From Chitinivibrionales bacterium (GTDB lineage: Bacteria; Fibrobacterota; Chitinivibrionia; Chitinivibrionales; JANQEN01): a DNA stretch of 64,000 nt. Shown piece by piece: positions 1-8,390 of this stretch. Every line of letters starts with the position of its first letter. Position 1 is the stretch's first letter. Location: assembly GCA_028278335.1 (NCBI GenBank), contig JANQEN010000206.1, positions 37,266-101,265 of the forward strand, in the 5' to 3' direction. The notes under the pieces are model-generated. The model was not told the origin of the DNA, made no database searches, and saw only the letters and a program-made list of their open reading frames with translations. Position numbers and translations under genes: made by a program.

Positions 1-1
1 G

Positions 2-1072
2 GATAACTTGGTTAAGACTGCTCGTGAGTTGTCAAGTTCGCCTCCACGAAGAGAGATGGACATGCTTTTGAGCACCGGCGAGCGCATCACAATGGCACTG
101 CTTTGCATGGCATTAAGTGAGCAGGGTCTTGAAGCGGTTTCCCTCACTGGATCGCAGTCTGGAATTATTACCAACGATCGCCACAATGATGCTCGAGTTA
201 TTGAGGTGCGTCCCTTCCGTGTTCAGGATGAAATGGCTAAGGGGAAGGTGGTTGTGGTTGGTGGTTTTCAGGGTGTCAGTTATCGTCGTGATATAACAAC
301 GCTGGGTCGTGGTGGCTCCGATACCACTGCGGTTGCACTTGCTGCTGCTCTTAATGCAGATAGGTGCGAGATCTATTCTGATGTGGATGGTGTTTATTCT
401 GCTGATCCCTCTGTGGTGGCCAATGCAGAGCATTTACCGGAGATCTCTTACCAGGTTATGCAGGAGATGAGTACTGCCGGAGCAAAGGTGCTTAATGCTC
501 ATGCAGTTCAGTTTGCTAAAGACAAGCAAATTGCCATATATGCTCGCAGTACCTTCAGTCGTGAACGGGAAACGGTTATTAGAAAGTTTGCACCGGGAAC
601 CCTCATTGGAGTTCAGGCTGTTGTTAGTGAGAATGACATTATTCGCGTGCGTATGGAGGGTAAGAATATTGTTGAATCATTTAATAAAGCCTTGTCAATT
701 TTAGAAGAGCAACAGGTGCATATCAAAGAGTTGCATGTAGCAAGCTATGATGAAGATACTAGCAAGTCCAAGGCTTCCTTTGTGGTGTCACCGAAAAATG
801 TCTATGGCTGGGAAAAGATACAGAATCAACTACAGGAGCAATTTGGAGAGACTATTGCGTTTGATACACATCTCTCGGCACTCTCTCTTATTGGTGAAGG
901 GCTTAACGAAAGCAATCAGACACTGCTTAAGACTATTGACCTTCTTAAACAGAAGGATATTGCTATTTCAGGTATTGCGACCACCTCTTTTCGGATTTCA
1001 CTTCTTGTCAATCGCGAAGATGTTAAGCACGGTGTCTCATTGTGTCATGAGAAATGGGTTACAGAAGGATAA
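2..1072 (+). CDS. lysC: aspartate kinase, 5'-truncated by the window edge
   Basis: Phosphorylates aspartate, the first step towards lysine, threonine and methionine. The reading frame is open to the left edge, so the first roughly 60-80 residues with the KFGGTS motif are missing; the TTG at 8 is internal. Visible family motifs are [10 protein letters not shown] near the start, [19 protein letters not shown] and [15 protein letters not shown] in the kinase domain, and two ACT regulatory domains in roughly the last 150 residues. The ACT pair implies feedback control by an amino acid, but the effector cannot be read from sequence. It ends TAA about 57 bases before a ferritin-like gene on the same strand. 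dapA and dapB of the same pathway lie far away at 22.9-24.6 kb. Confidence 0.96.
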   Translation, partial: DNLVKTARELSSSPPRREMDMLLSTGERITMALLCMALSEQGLEAVSLTGSQSGIITNDRHNDARVIEVRPFRVQDEMAKGKVVVVGGFQGVSYRRDITTLGRGGSDTTAVALAAALNADRCEIYSDVDGVYSADPSVVANAEHLPEISYQVMQEMSTAGAKVLNAHAVQFAKDKQIAIYARSTFSRERETVIRKFAPGTLIGVQAVVSENDIIRVRMEGKNIVESFNKALSILEEQQVHIKELHVASYDEDTSKSKASFVVSPKNVYGWEKIQNQLQEQFGETIAFDTHLSALSLIGEGLNESNQTLLKTIDLLKQKDIAISGIATTSFRISLLVNREDVKHGVSLCHEKWVTEG

Positions 1073-1129
1073 TAGTAGCTATATTTAAAGACGGGATGAT
1101 AAAGAGAAAATTCAACGTTGGAGGAATAC

Positions 1130-1633
1130 ATGGGTGATACTGGAGTGTTAGAGATTCTTAAGAAAGCTCTTCTTTTAGAGAAGCGAGGAAAGGCCTTTTA
1201 TGAAAAGGTAGCCAACAATACCGAGAACAATGGTGTGAAAGAGCTTTTTACAACCATGGCTAAGGAAGAGGAGAGTCACATTCAGATAATTTCCGATCAG
1301 TTTAAATCCTATAGAGATTCAAATACAATTACCTTTGAAAAGAGTGAGGAGGCACATCAGAGTCACTTTGCTTCCATGGTATTAAATGAATCAATTAAAA
1401 AGGAGATCTCTGCTGCAGAGTTTGAAGCAGCTGCGATTGCTGCTGCAATGGCCATGGAGAAAAATGCCATTGCGCTCTATTTAGGTCGAGCAAAAGAAAC
1501 AACAGATCCACAGGAAAAGGAACTCTATTCCTGGCTTGCCAAATGGGAACAGAGCCACCTGGATTTCTTAGTAAGCATTGATAAAGAGCTCTGTGAGCAG
1601 ATTTGGCAGGATAATCAGTTCTGGCCTTTTTAA
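1130..1633 (+). CDS. ferritin-like (rubrerythrin-type) diiron protein
   Basis: A 167-residue protein made of two ferritin-like helical halves. The start is the ATG at 1130, because a GGAGG lies just before it; an in-frame TTG at 1118 overlaps that site and is rejected. Candidate diiron ligands are E17, E47 and H50 (E-E-x-x-H pattern) in the first half, and E110, E140 and H143 in the second. There is no C-terminal rubredoxin CxxC pair, so it is a rubrerythrin-related ferritin-like protein and not a full rubrerythrin. Such proteins usually act in peroxide defence or iron handling in anaerobes. Its TAA overlaps by four bases the stop of the convergent deacetylase gene, and no terminator separates them. 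Confidence 0.85.
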   Translation: MGDTGVLEILKKALLLEKRGKAFYEKVANNTENNGVKELFTTMAKEEESHIQIISDQFKSYRDSNTITFEKSEEAHQSHFASMVLNESIKKEISAAEFEAAAIAAAMAMEKNAIALYLGRAKETTDPQEKELYSWLAKWEQSHLDFLVSIDKELCEQIWQDNQFWPF

Positions 1634-2763
1634 CGTTTGATAGAATGAAGAGGAAATAGGAGATCTTTTATTTCCTCTATTGTTGTATCTATTTGTGAAT
1701 CAATTAATTTTTTTTGTTGAGGGTCAAAGGGCTCTCGTTGTTGGTCACGAAGCCCACCTACCCAATCAGCATTGGCAAGCATAACACCACCCATTCCCAG
1801 TGAAAGGTCTTCTTCATAGGTCTCGCTTAAGACACTCCACAAGAGAGTCCACCCACGCACGGTATTTTCTACATGGTATCCACCACCTCCGGTTGCTAGT
1901 ATTGGCTTTTTTAGAGCCATGATCCTTTGCACAACATCAACCAACACAGTGTTTGTAAGCTGCAGGTGGGCTAAAGGATCACCAGTAAGGGTGTCCATTC
2001 CCAGCTCTAAAATGATTACATCAGGATTGTAACTGTTCAGCAGTGGAAGTGCGATTTCACAAAAGACATGATTATAAATTTTATTATACGTCCCTTCGGG
2101 TAGTGGAACATTGCATGAAAAACCATACCCATCACCTTCTCCACACTCCTGTACTGCCCCGGTTCCTGGAAAAAGGGTCTTGCCGTCCTGGTGAAGCGAG
2201 AGTGTCAAAACTTGGTCTGTTGCATTAAAGGCTTTTTGTACACCGTCACAATGATGCACATCTATGTCGATAATTGCAGGGCGTAATCCCGCTTGTAAAA
2301 AGGTTAAGGCACTTAACACAATGTCATTTATATAACAAAAACCAGAGGCATGAGCAGCATGGGCATGATGAAACCCACCGGATGGATTAAAGACAATATC
2401 GGCATCTCCAGAGAGTATCGCCTTTGCGCCAGTAATCGAACCACCTGCCGCAAGAAGGGAATAGGGGTATAGGGATGGGAAAATTGGACAGTCAGCAGTG
2501 CCAAGACCCATTTCTAAAGAGGAGAGTGGTAGCTCCCCTTGCGATGCCTTTTTTATAGCCTCGATATACTCTCGCTTATGAAAAGAATATGTTTCTTGAT
2601 CTGTCAAGGCAACGGGGCTTTCTATTTGAACCAAGGAATCTAAAAAGAGCCCCATTTTATTAGCTAAAGCATAGGTTAGGCCTGCCCTTTTTGAACTAAA
2701 TGGGCAATCTGCTGGGTATCCATCTTTTTCCAACTCATCTGAATAGATAAATAGTTTTTTCAT
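1630..2763 (-). CDS. acuC: histone-deacetylase-family protein (AcuC-like lysine deacetylase)
   Basis: A 377-residue zinc hydrolase of the HDAC/AcuC/AphA superfamily, expected to remove acyl groups from lysine side chains or small amines. Seen: the His dyad H132-H133 in GGFHHAHAAH, zinc ligands D168 and H170 in IIDIDVHHCDG and D257 in LELGMDTLTGDPL, and a GGGGYH loop that supplies the active-site Tyr. All catalytic residues are present. The ATG overlaps the stop of the upstream CoA-transferase/GNAT gene (ATGA), so translation is likely coupled. In Bacillus, AcuC with the acetyltransferase AcuA controls acetyl-CoA synthetase by reversible acetylation. The neighbouring GNAT domain and acyl-CoA synthetase suggest the same logic here, which is inference. 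Confidence 0.9.
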   Translation of the reverse strand: MKKLFIYSDELEKDGYPADCPFSSKRAGLTYALANKMGLFLDSLVQIESPVALTDQETYSFHKREYIEAIKKASQGELPLSSLEMGLGTADCPIFPSLYPYSLLAAGGSITGAKAILSGDADIVFNPSGGFHHAHAAHASGFCYINDIVLSALTFLQAGLRPAIIDIDVHHCDGVQKAFNATDQVLTLSLHQDGKTLFPGTGAVQECGEGDGYGFSCNVPLPEGTYNKIYNHVFCEIALPLLNSYNPDVIILELGMDTLTGDPLAHLQLTNTVLVDVVQRIMALKKPILATGGGGYHVENTVRGWTLLWSVLSETYEEDLSLGMGGVMLANADWVGGLRDQQREPFDPQQKKLIDSQIDTTIEEIKDLLFPLHSIKR

Positions 2764-4637
2764 TTGAAAACCATCCGGTAACAGAGTACATTATCTTCTC
2801 GGGTACTGGTAATTTGAGCATCGCACTTATCCAGTACCTTTTGCATTTTATTGTTATCCACCAACACTTCTGCGGTAAAACCACTGATGGCATTTCGCTT
2901 TGCCATGTCGGTCAAACGATCAAGGAGCATGGACCCGATACCCCGATTTTGCCAATCATCATGCACCGTAAAGGCAACCTCAGCAAGGTTTTGAGTTTCG
3001 TCAAGATAGTATTGGCCAAAACCAATTATCCTATCCCCATGAGCTTCGGGCACCGTGGCGACAATAGCTACATCTGTACGGGGATTTATATAAATGAAGT
3101 TTTTGATCTGTTTCCTCTGTAAATTTTTAAGACGGGCCATAAACCTAAAGTAGATAGTGTCTTGGGATACATCATAGTACATCTCTTTAAGAGCGGGCTC
3201 ATCAGTAGGGCGGACATTCCGGAAATGGAGAAGCGTGCCGTCATCGAGAACGTTTGAGCTGTAGTAGTCTTGGAAGCCAAGATAGAATCCGCTCTCAGTA
3301 CCGGTAAACTCGCTGGGTAGCAGGCCGATTTCTAAGGCATCCTTTAGCAGTTGTTCGCGAAATGTTGGGTGCGCAATTGATATAAGTGCAACAGCTCTCT
3401 CCTGGATACTTTTGCCGTGTAAATAGGCGGTGCCGTACTCAGTAACCACATAGTGAACGTCGCCTCTAGTGGTTACTACGCCGGCACCGGGCGTCAGAAG
3501 CGCCTTGATTCGTGAAATGGTCCCCTGTTTTGCGGTTGAGTTAAGGGCGATGATTGCCTTACCTCCAGGAGACTTTGCTGCGCCGCGATTAAAATCGACC
3601 TGGCCCCCTATACCTGAATAAAAGGTTGAGCCCAGTGAATCCGCACAGACTTGGCCAGTTAAATCAACCTCTAAAGCGACGTTGATGGCCACTTGTTTAT
3701 TTTGTTTACTTATGACAAATGGATCGTTTACATATTCTGTGGGATAGAACATAAAACCGGGATTGTCATTGATATAGTCGTATACTTTTTTCGTGCCCAT
3801 ACAAAAGCTAGCAACAACTTTACCTTTGTCAGAGGATTTTCTGCTTCCATCAACTACTCCCGATTCGATAAGATCAATAATGGTATCTGTAAACATCTCA
3901 GTATGGATCCCAAGCTGTTTTTTCTTCTTTAAAAAGGGGGCCACTGCCTGAGGTATTGCACCAATGCCAAATTCTATAGTAGAGCCGTCCTCCACAAGTG
4001 CTGCAATAAATTCGCCAATTTTCGTTGTGATTTCATTAGGTTCTGCTGGTGGTACTTCCAACAGCGGCCTATCCACAGGAACTAAGAGATCTATATTATG
4101 AATATGAATAAAGCTGTCACCATGAGTTATAGGCATTTGAGGATTTACTTGTGCAATAACAAGACTGGCATTCTCTGCCGCACTCTTTACAATGTCGACG
4201 CTAATTCCTAAGCTACATCGGCCACGGGAGTCAGGTGGTGTCACGTGGATCAGAGCAACATCAATTGGTAATTGACCAGAGGAGAAGAGTTGGGGAATGT
4301 CAGAGAGAAAGATCGGTGTGTAGTCACCGAGCCCCTCCTGTATATGACTGCGGACACCATCGGCAATAAAGAAGCTGTTTATACGAAAGCGACCTGCAAG
4401 AGACTTATCCGCATAGGCAGCAGACTCTGTTGTAAGAAAATCAATAATTTCTGTATCTTGAAGATCCTTGCTTCGGCCAACCATGGCATGAATAAGCTCC
4501 TTAGGTTGTCCGCAGCCGGTGCCTATGAATACTCGCTGTCCCGGTTGAATGTGTGATACCGCTTCCTGTGCCGAGACAATCTTTTGTGTATAATCCTGCT
4601 CCCAAGCCTGGTTTTGTTTAACTGATTCTTTATTCAT
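2760..4637 (-). CDS. acetyl-CoA hydrolase/CoA-transferase fused to C-terminal GNAT acetyltransferase
   Basis: A 625-residue two-part protein. Residues 1 to about 455 form an acetyl-CoA hydrolase/4-hydroxybutyrate CoA-transferase-type enzyme (family I CoA transferase, Cat1/AbfT-like). Examples of its motifs are FIGTGCGQPKELIHAMV near the N terminus, IEFGIGAIPQAV and VVTTRGDVHYVVTEYGTA. The last 155 or so residues form a GNAT N-acetyltransferase with the acetyl-CoA loop DDWQNRGIGSMLLDRL. The fusion joins an enzyme that makes or consumes acyl-CoA to a domain that can use acetyl-CoA to acylate proteins. It is 24 bases from the synthetase upstream and overlaps acuC downstream. The CoA acceptor and the GNAT target are not visible. 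Confidence 0.9.
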   Translation of the reverse strand: MNKESVKQNQAWEQDYTQKIVSAQEAVSHIQPGQRVFIGTGCGQPKELIHAMVGRSKDLQDTEIIDFLTTESAAYADKSLAGRFRINSFFIADGVRSHIQEGLGDYTPIFLSDIPQLFSSGQLPIDVALIHVTPPDSRGRCSLGISVDIVKSAAENASLVIAQVNPQMPITHGDSFIHIHNIDLLVPVDRPLLEVPPAEPNEITTKIGEFIAALVEDGSTIEFGIGAIPQAVAPFLKKKKQLGIHTEMFTDTIIDLIESGVVDGSRKSSDKGKVVASFCMGTKKVYDYINDNPGFMFYPTEYVNDPFVISKQNKQVAINVALEVDLTGQVCADSLGSTFYSGIGGQVDFNRGAAKSPGGKAIIALNSTAKQGTISRIKALLTPGAGVVTTRGDVHYVVTEYGTAYLHGKSIQERAVALISIAHPTFREQLLKDALEIGLLPSEFTGTESGFYLGFQDYYSSNVLDDGTLLHFRNVRPTDEPALKEMYYDVSQDTIYFRFMARLKNLQRKQIKNFIYINPRTDVAIVATVPEAHGDRIIGFGQYYLDETQNLAEVAFTVHDDWQNRGIGSMLLDRLTDMAKRNAISGFTAEVLVDNNKMQKVLDKCDAQITSTREDNVLCYRMVFK

Positions 4638-4661
4638 GAGTAACCTCGTGGTAGAAGATTT

Positions 4662-6776
4662 CTAATCTGTTTTTGCTAAAGTGATCCGTGCATCCGCTGC
4701 AACAGAATCGGTTCCAACTTCCCCAACAATAAAGGGATTTATATCCATTTCAACAATTTGTGGAAAGTCGGTGACCAACTGGCTAATCCTCTGAAGAGCA
4801 TTAGCAATAGCCTGGATGTCAGCTTCAGCCTGTCCCCGGACTCCAGTTAACAATGAGAACGATCGAGTCTGGGAGAGCATGGTCATGGCCTCTTCTTCTG
4901 TAATTGGCGCGATATGGAATGTGACATCCCGCATGACCTCAACAAAGATTCCGCCAAGACCAAACATGAGGAGTGGGCCAAACTGAGGATCGCGGGTCAT
5001 GCCGATAATAACCTCTCTACCGGGGTTTGCCATTCGTTCAATGTAGGCGCCATCAATTTGAGCTGTTGGATTTTTTTGGCTGACCCGCAACATCATAAGA
5101 TCAAAGGCGTCATAGACCTCTCCGGCTGAGGTTAAATTCAACTTGACCCCACCGATATCGGACTTGTGAACAATATGTGGCGAGGCAATTTTCATCACCA
5201 CAGGATAGCCAATTTTTTCAGCAAAGCTAACAGCCTCGCCAGCATCAGCTGCAAGTCGTCCTGGTAACACATTGAATCCGTATGCGTCAAGTACCATTTT
5301 AGCTTCTGCTTCGCCCATTTGAAAGATTTTTTCTCGTATATCGCGATGAATAATACGCTCCACCCGCCGGCGATTCACAGCAAATCGTTGCAATACTCGG
5401 GAAGGACGCTTAAGCCATTGATGGTATTCGAACATGGCTTTTAAAGCAGCAACAGCTCTCTCTGGTGTTGGATAGTCAGGAAGATTTGCCGCAACCAGTT
5501 CATCCCGGCCAGGCATGACATCCTCACCACCCATAAAAGAGACAAGAATCGGTTTTTTAGATTCTGAACAAGCTGCAATGGCACGAGCTGTTTCTGCAGG
5601 GCGTGTCATTGCTTGGGGAGTAAGAATGACAATAATAGCATCGACGTTTGAGTCATCCATGGCTGTGTTGACAGCGTCGACATATCTTTTGGGGTCGGCA
5701 TCACCTAACACATCTATAGGATTACCTACACTTGCTGCAGCAGGAAGCTTTTTTCGTAGTGCTGTAGCCGAGGCGTGGGCAAGAATACTCACCTCTAAAC
5801 CGGAGAGTTCCACAGCATCAGCCGCCATTATCCCAGGACCTCCAGCATTGGTAATAATCGCTACTCGTTTACCCGTGGGAAGAGGTTGCATAGCAAGGGC
5901 TGTAGCAAAATCAAAGAGCTGCTCAAAGGTGTCTGCGCGTATGATCCCAGATCGCTTAAAAGCTGATCCATAGGCTATATCTGCTCCAGCAAGACTTCCT
6001 GTATGTGAAGAAGCTGCTTTGCCCCCAGCTTGCGTTACTCCTGACTTGAGGATTACCACGGGTTTAATCATAGCCGCAGCTTCGGCCGCTTTAATGAACT
6101 CGTGTCCGGCACCGATACTTTCGAGATAGCCTACTATTACCTTAGTTTCGGGATCTTCGGTAAAGGTCTTTAAAAAGTCAATCTCTGAGAGATCGGCTTT
6201 GTTTCCCATACTTATCAATTTTGCCAGCCCCAGGTGTCTCCCCGCAGCCCAATCTAGGATGGCTGTGCAAAGTGCTCCGGATTGTGATATTACAGAGATG
6301 GCACCCTCCTTAGGCATTCGATTGGCAAAGGAGGCATTCATGGCATGATGAGTATTGATGAGTCCCAAACAGTTGGGGCCAAGTAACCTAGTCTTCTGGG
6401 TTGAACAGAGTTGGGTAATTTCTTGTTCCAGTGCTGCTCCCTCTTTGTTAACCTCTTTAAAGCCTGCACTAATTATGCAGAGAGATTTTGTTTTTACTGA
6501 AAGAGCCTCTTTGACCGCTTGATATACTAAGGGTGCAGGGAGGATAATAATTGCTAAATCTAAAGGTTTTCCACAATCCACAATGGTTGGTAGACAGGGA
6601 ACTCCCAAAATCTCTTGAGAGCCAGGGTTTATGGGTATCAACTCTCCGTTATAGCCACCATTTTTTAGGTTTGAAAAAATCTCATAACCCACCTTACCTG
6701 GTTTTGATGAGGCGCCAATGACAGCAATGGATTGTGGTGTTAACATGGCCTGAATCTTGTCCATAGTGTGCTCCAT
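4662..6776 (-). CDS. ADP-forming acetate/acyl-CoA ligase, alpha-beta fusion
   Basis: A 704-residue ADP-forming acyl-CoA synthetase. It makes acyl-CoA from acid, ATP and CoA, or conserves energy as ATP in reverse. Order of domains: CoA-binding Rossmann domain (IAVIGASSKPGKVG near residue 20), succinyl-CoA-synthetase-like domains with the phospho-His in SSHTGSLAG (H258), then an ATP-grasp beta part starting near residue 480 (IGYPVVMKIASPHIVHKSD). There is no GNAT domain on this protein; the GNAT sits on the next gene. The start ATG at 6776 has AAAGGA upstream; a second ATG 12 bases inside is possible. It lies nine bases after the RsbW-like gene in a probable four-gene operon. Confidence 0.93.
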   Translation of the reverse strand: MEHTMDKIQAMLTPQSIAVIGASSKPGKVGYEIFSNLKNGGYNGELIPINPGSQEILGVPCLPTIVDCGKPLDLAIIILPAPLVYQAVKEALSVKTKSLCIISAGFKEVNKEGAALEQEITQLCSTQKTRLLGPNCLGLINTHHAMNASFANRMPKEGAISVISQSGALCTAILDWAAGRHLGLAKLISMGNKADLSEIDFLKTFTEDPETKVIVGYLESIGAGHEFIKAAEAAAMIKPVVILKSGVTQAGGKAASSHTGSLAGADIAYGSAFKRSGIIRADTFEQLFDFATALAMQPLPTGKRVAIITNAGGPGIMAADAVELSGLEVSILAHASATALRKKLPAAASVGNPIDVLGDADPKRYVDAVNTAMDDSNVDAIIVILTPQAMTRPAETARAIAACSESKKPILVSFMGGEDVMPGRDELVAANLPDYPTPERAVAALKAMFEYHQWLKRPSRVLQRFAVNRRRVERIIHRDIREKIFQMGEAEAKMVLDAYGFNVLPGRLAADAGEAVSFAEKIGYPVVMKIASPHIVHKSDIGGVKLNLTSAGEVYDAFDLMMLRVSQKNPTAQIDGAYIERMANPGREVIIGMTRDPQFGPLLMFGLGGIFVEVMRDVTFHIAPITEEEAMTMLSQTRSFSLLTGVRGQAEADIQAIANALQRISQLVTDFPQIVEMDINPFIVGEVGTDSVAADARITLAKTD

Positions 6777-6785
6777 ACTATTCCT

Positions 6786-7205
6786 TTATTGTGCAGCTAC
6801 TTGAGCAGTTATACAGTTTCCACGTTTGTTGAACGTGACCTTTTGTGATAATTGATAAATAAGAAGATAGCCTCGATTCTTAATTTCTCGAGGATCTTCG
6901 GGAATGTTTCGTGGTTTTATCTTTGAATGATCAAATCCTTGGCCTGAATCGGAGATTGTAATTTCATAGAGACAATTTTTAAGTGGTATGATTGTAAGGT
7001 TAATCCGACCACAGCCATCTTGTTGACAACCATGGACAATAGCATTGGTTAGAAGTTCGCGGATGACTACCATCACCCCGGAATATCCGAAACCCTGTCG
7101 ATCTTTTATATAATCGCTGCATAGTGATAATACTTTGTTTTTGTATTGTCCCATACAATCACTCTTGATTGTTAATTTATTGTTTTCTTTGTTAATAGTG
7201 AGCAT
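6786..7205 (-). CDS. RsbW/SpoIIAB-like anti-sigma-type ATP-binding protein
   Basis: A 139-residue stand-alone HATPase_c_2 domain. The ATP-binding boxes are clear: N box RELLTNAIVHG, G1 box DSGQGFD, and a G2-like NRGYLLIYQLS. There is no dimerisation or sensor domain, so it resembles RsbW-type serine kinases/anti-sigma factors or the partner-switch ATPases. The start is taken at the ATG (7205), which has TTGAGG upstream; an in-frame TTG at 7217 overlaps that site. It is the first gene of the acyl-CoA/deacetylase operon. Its mRNA would start only about 20 bases upstream at the sigma-54 element. No STAS antagonist or sigma factor is encoded next to it, so its partner is unknown. Confidence 0.82.
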   Translation of the reverse strand: MLTINKENNKLTIKSDCMGQYKNKVLSLCSDYIKDRQGFGYSGVMVVIRELLTNAIVHGCQQDGCGRINLTIIPLKNCLYEITISDSGQGFDHSKIKPRNIPEDPREIKNRGYLLIYQLSQKVTFNKRGNCITAQVAAQ

Positions 7206-7235
7206 AGTTATCCTCAACAGTTTTCAAAACAATAA

Positions 7236-7251
7236 TGCAATCAATGTGCCA
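7236..7251 (-). promoter_or_regulatory. sigma-54 (RpoN) -24/-12 promoter of the acyl-CoA operon
   Basis: Read on the minus strand, TGGCAC (7251-7246) is followed after exactly five bases by TTGCA (7240-7236). This matches the RpoN consensus TGGCAC-N5-TTGCW in sequence and spacing. Transcription would begin near 7225, about 20 bases before the RsbW-like start codon. Confidence 0.75.
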
Positions 7252-7323
7252 GATGTATAGAAACGATTTTTTAGGGAAATTGCTCTGATCTTGAAAAAGT
7301 ATCGATCGGTTACTGTGGACAGA

Positions 7324-7412
7324 TGTCACCTGGTGTAAAATGGTATTCGATAACACCTTGAAAAATCATCGGACATTCATGGTGACAGAAATCCATGAGT
7401 GACAGTTGTCAC
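7324..7412. promoter_or_regulatory. candidate enhancer-binding sites upstream of the sigma-54 promoter
   Basis: GTGACAGTTGTCAC at 7399-7412 is a perfect inverted repeat (6-base arms, 2-base centre). Further half-sites TGTCAC (7324-7329) and GTGACA (7382-7387) lie nearby. The palindrome is about 180 bases upstream of the inferred sigma-54 start, a usual distance for bacterial enhancer-binding proteins. The assignment is inference; the activator is not encoded in the window. Confidence 0.5.
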
Positions 7413-7496
7413 TCCCCTTTGGATAGTGCAACGGACATAACTTTTCTAATTCTTCATTAAATAGGATTCAACTGAAACAAAGAGATGCCTGGGTAA

Positions 7497-8390
7497 TTAG
7501 AGCAAGAAAATTAGAGCGACACCACAGAGGGCAACAATGGTACCAAGGACAGAATGCAAGGTGATTTTCTCTTTAAACACAAAATGGGAGAGGGGGATTA
7601 AAAGCACTGGAGGAAGTGCCATGAGGGTTGAGGCAATTCCCACATAGGCATATTGTACAGCAAGCAGGGATAGCCACACACCTAGAAAAGGACCCAGAAA
7701 TGATCCACCCAAGAGAGTTAATACTGTTTTTTTACTCTTGAGCAAATGCACATTGTTAAATAGTTCGCCCTTTGCAAGCGGCATTATCCAAATAAGAATG
7801 GATGCAACTAATACCCGGAGAATGTTTCCCGAGAGGGCAGAGAAATTGTTTGTTAATCCCTTTTTAGAAAGAATCAGGCCTAAAGCTTGACAGAATGCAG
7901 CACCTATACCTAAAAGGAGTCCTAAAATATAATGATCTTTTGGGTGATTGTGTGCCTGTCGTTGCAGTACTACCCAACTGACACCGGTAAGCGTAATGAC
8001 AATTGCCAAGAGGTCCAAAACGGTTAAACTCTCGTTAAACATAAACCAAGCGATCATTATACCGAATATGGGTACTGTACACATCATGAGCATTCCAAGT
8101 CGTGGTCCGACTAAGACAAAGCTCTTAAAGAGCATACGATCACCAATCACAAAACCGACAAACCCCGATATGCCAAACCAAAACCAATGGTATCCCGTTG
8201 TATCTGGATTGATGAGAGAACCATATAAAACGGAGTGTACACTCACCAGCAAAATAAGAGCAAAAATCAGGCGGAATCGATTTACCACATTATGACCGAT
8301 TCGCCTGGAAGCAATGGTGAAACAAACCGATCCAAAGGACCAGCAGAGCGCTGTCCCCAGTGCTGCTGTCTCTCCAAAAAGATTGATCAT
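7497..8390 (-). CDS. EamA/DMT-family transporter
   Basis: A 297-residue inner-membrane protein with about ten hydrophobic segments in two repeated halves, typical of the drug/metabolite transporter (EamA) superfamily. The second half begins near residue 155 (ILGLLLGIGAAFCQALGL). Substrates of such proteins (amino acids, nucleosides, metabolites) cannot be predicted from sequence. Its ATG overlaps the stop of the upstream CooC-like gene in an ATGA junction, so it is probably the last gene of the methyltransferase/CooC unit. A 290-base gap with the sigma-54 promoter follows it. Confidence 0.85.
   Translation of the reverse strand: MINLFGETAALGTALCWSFGSVCFTIASRRIGHNVVNRFRLIFALILLVSVHSVLYGSLINPDTTGYHWFWFGISGFVGFVIGDRMLFKSFVLVGPRLGMLMMCTVPIFGIMIAWFMFNESLTVLDLLAIVITLTGVSWVVLQRQAHNHPKDHYILGLLLGIGAAFCQALGLILSKKGLTNNFSALSGNILRVLVASILIWIMPLAKGELFNNVHLLKSKKTVLTLLGGSFLGPFLGVWLSLLAVQYAYVGIASTLMALPPVLLIPLSHFVFKEKITLHSVLGTIVALCGVALIFLL

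Noticed and set aside
5515..5973. 152-codon plus-strand frame opposite the acyl-CoA synthetase
   Set aside because: Ala/Ser-rich shadow of a conserved enzyme with intact motifs.
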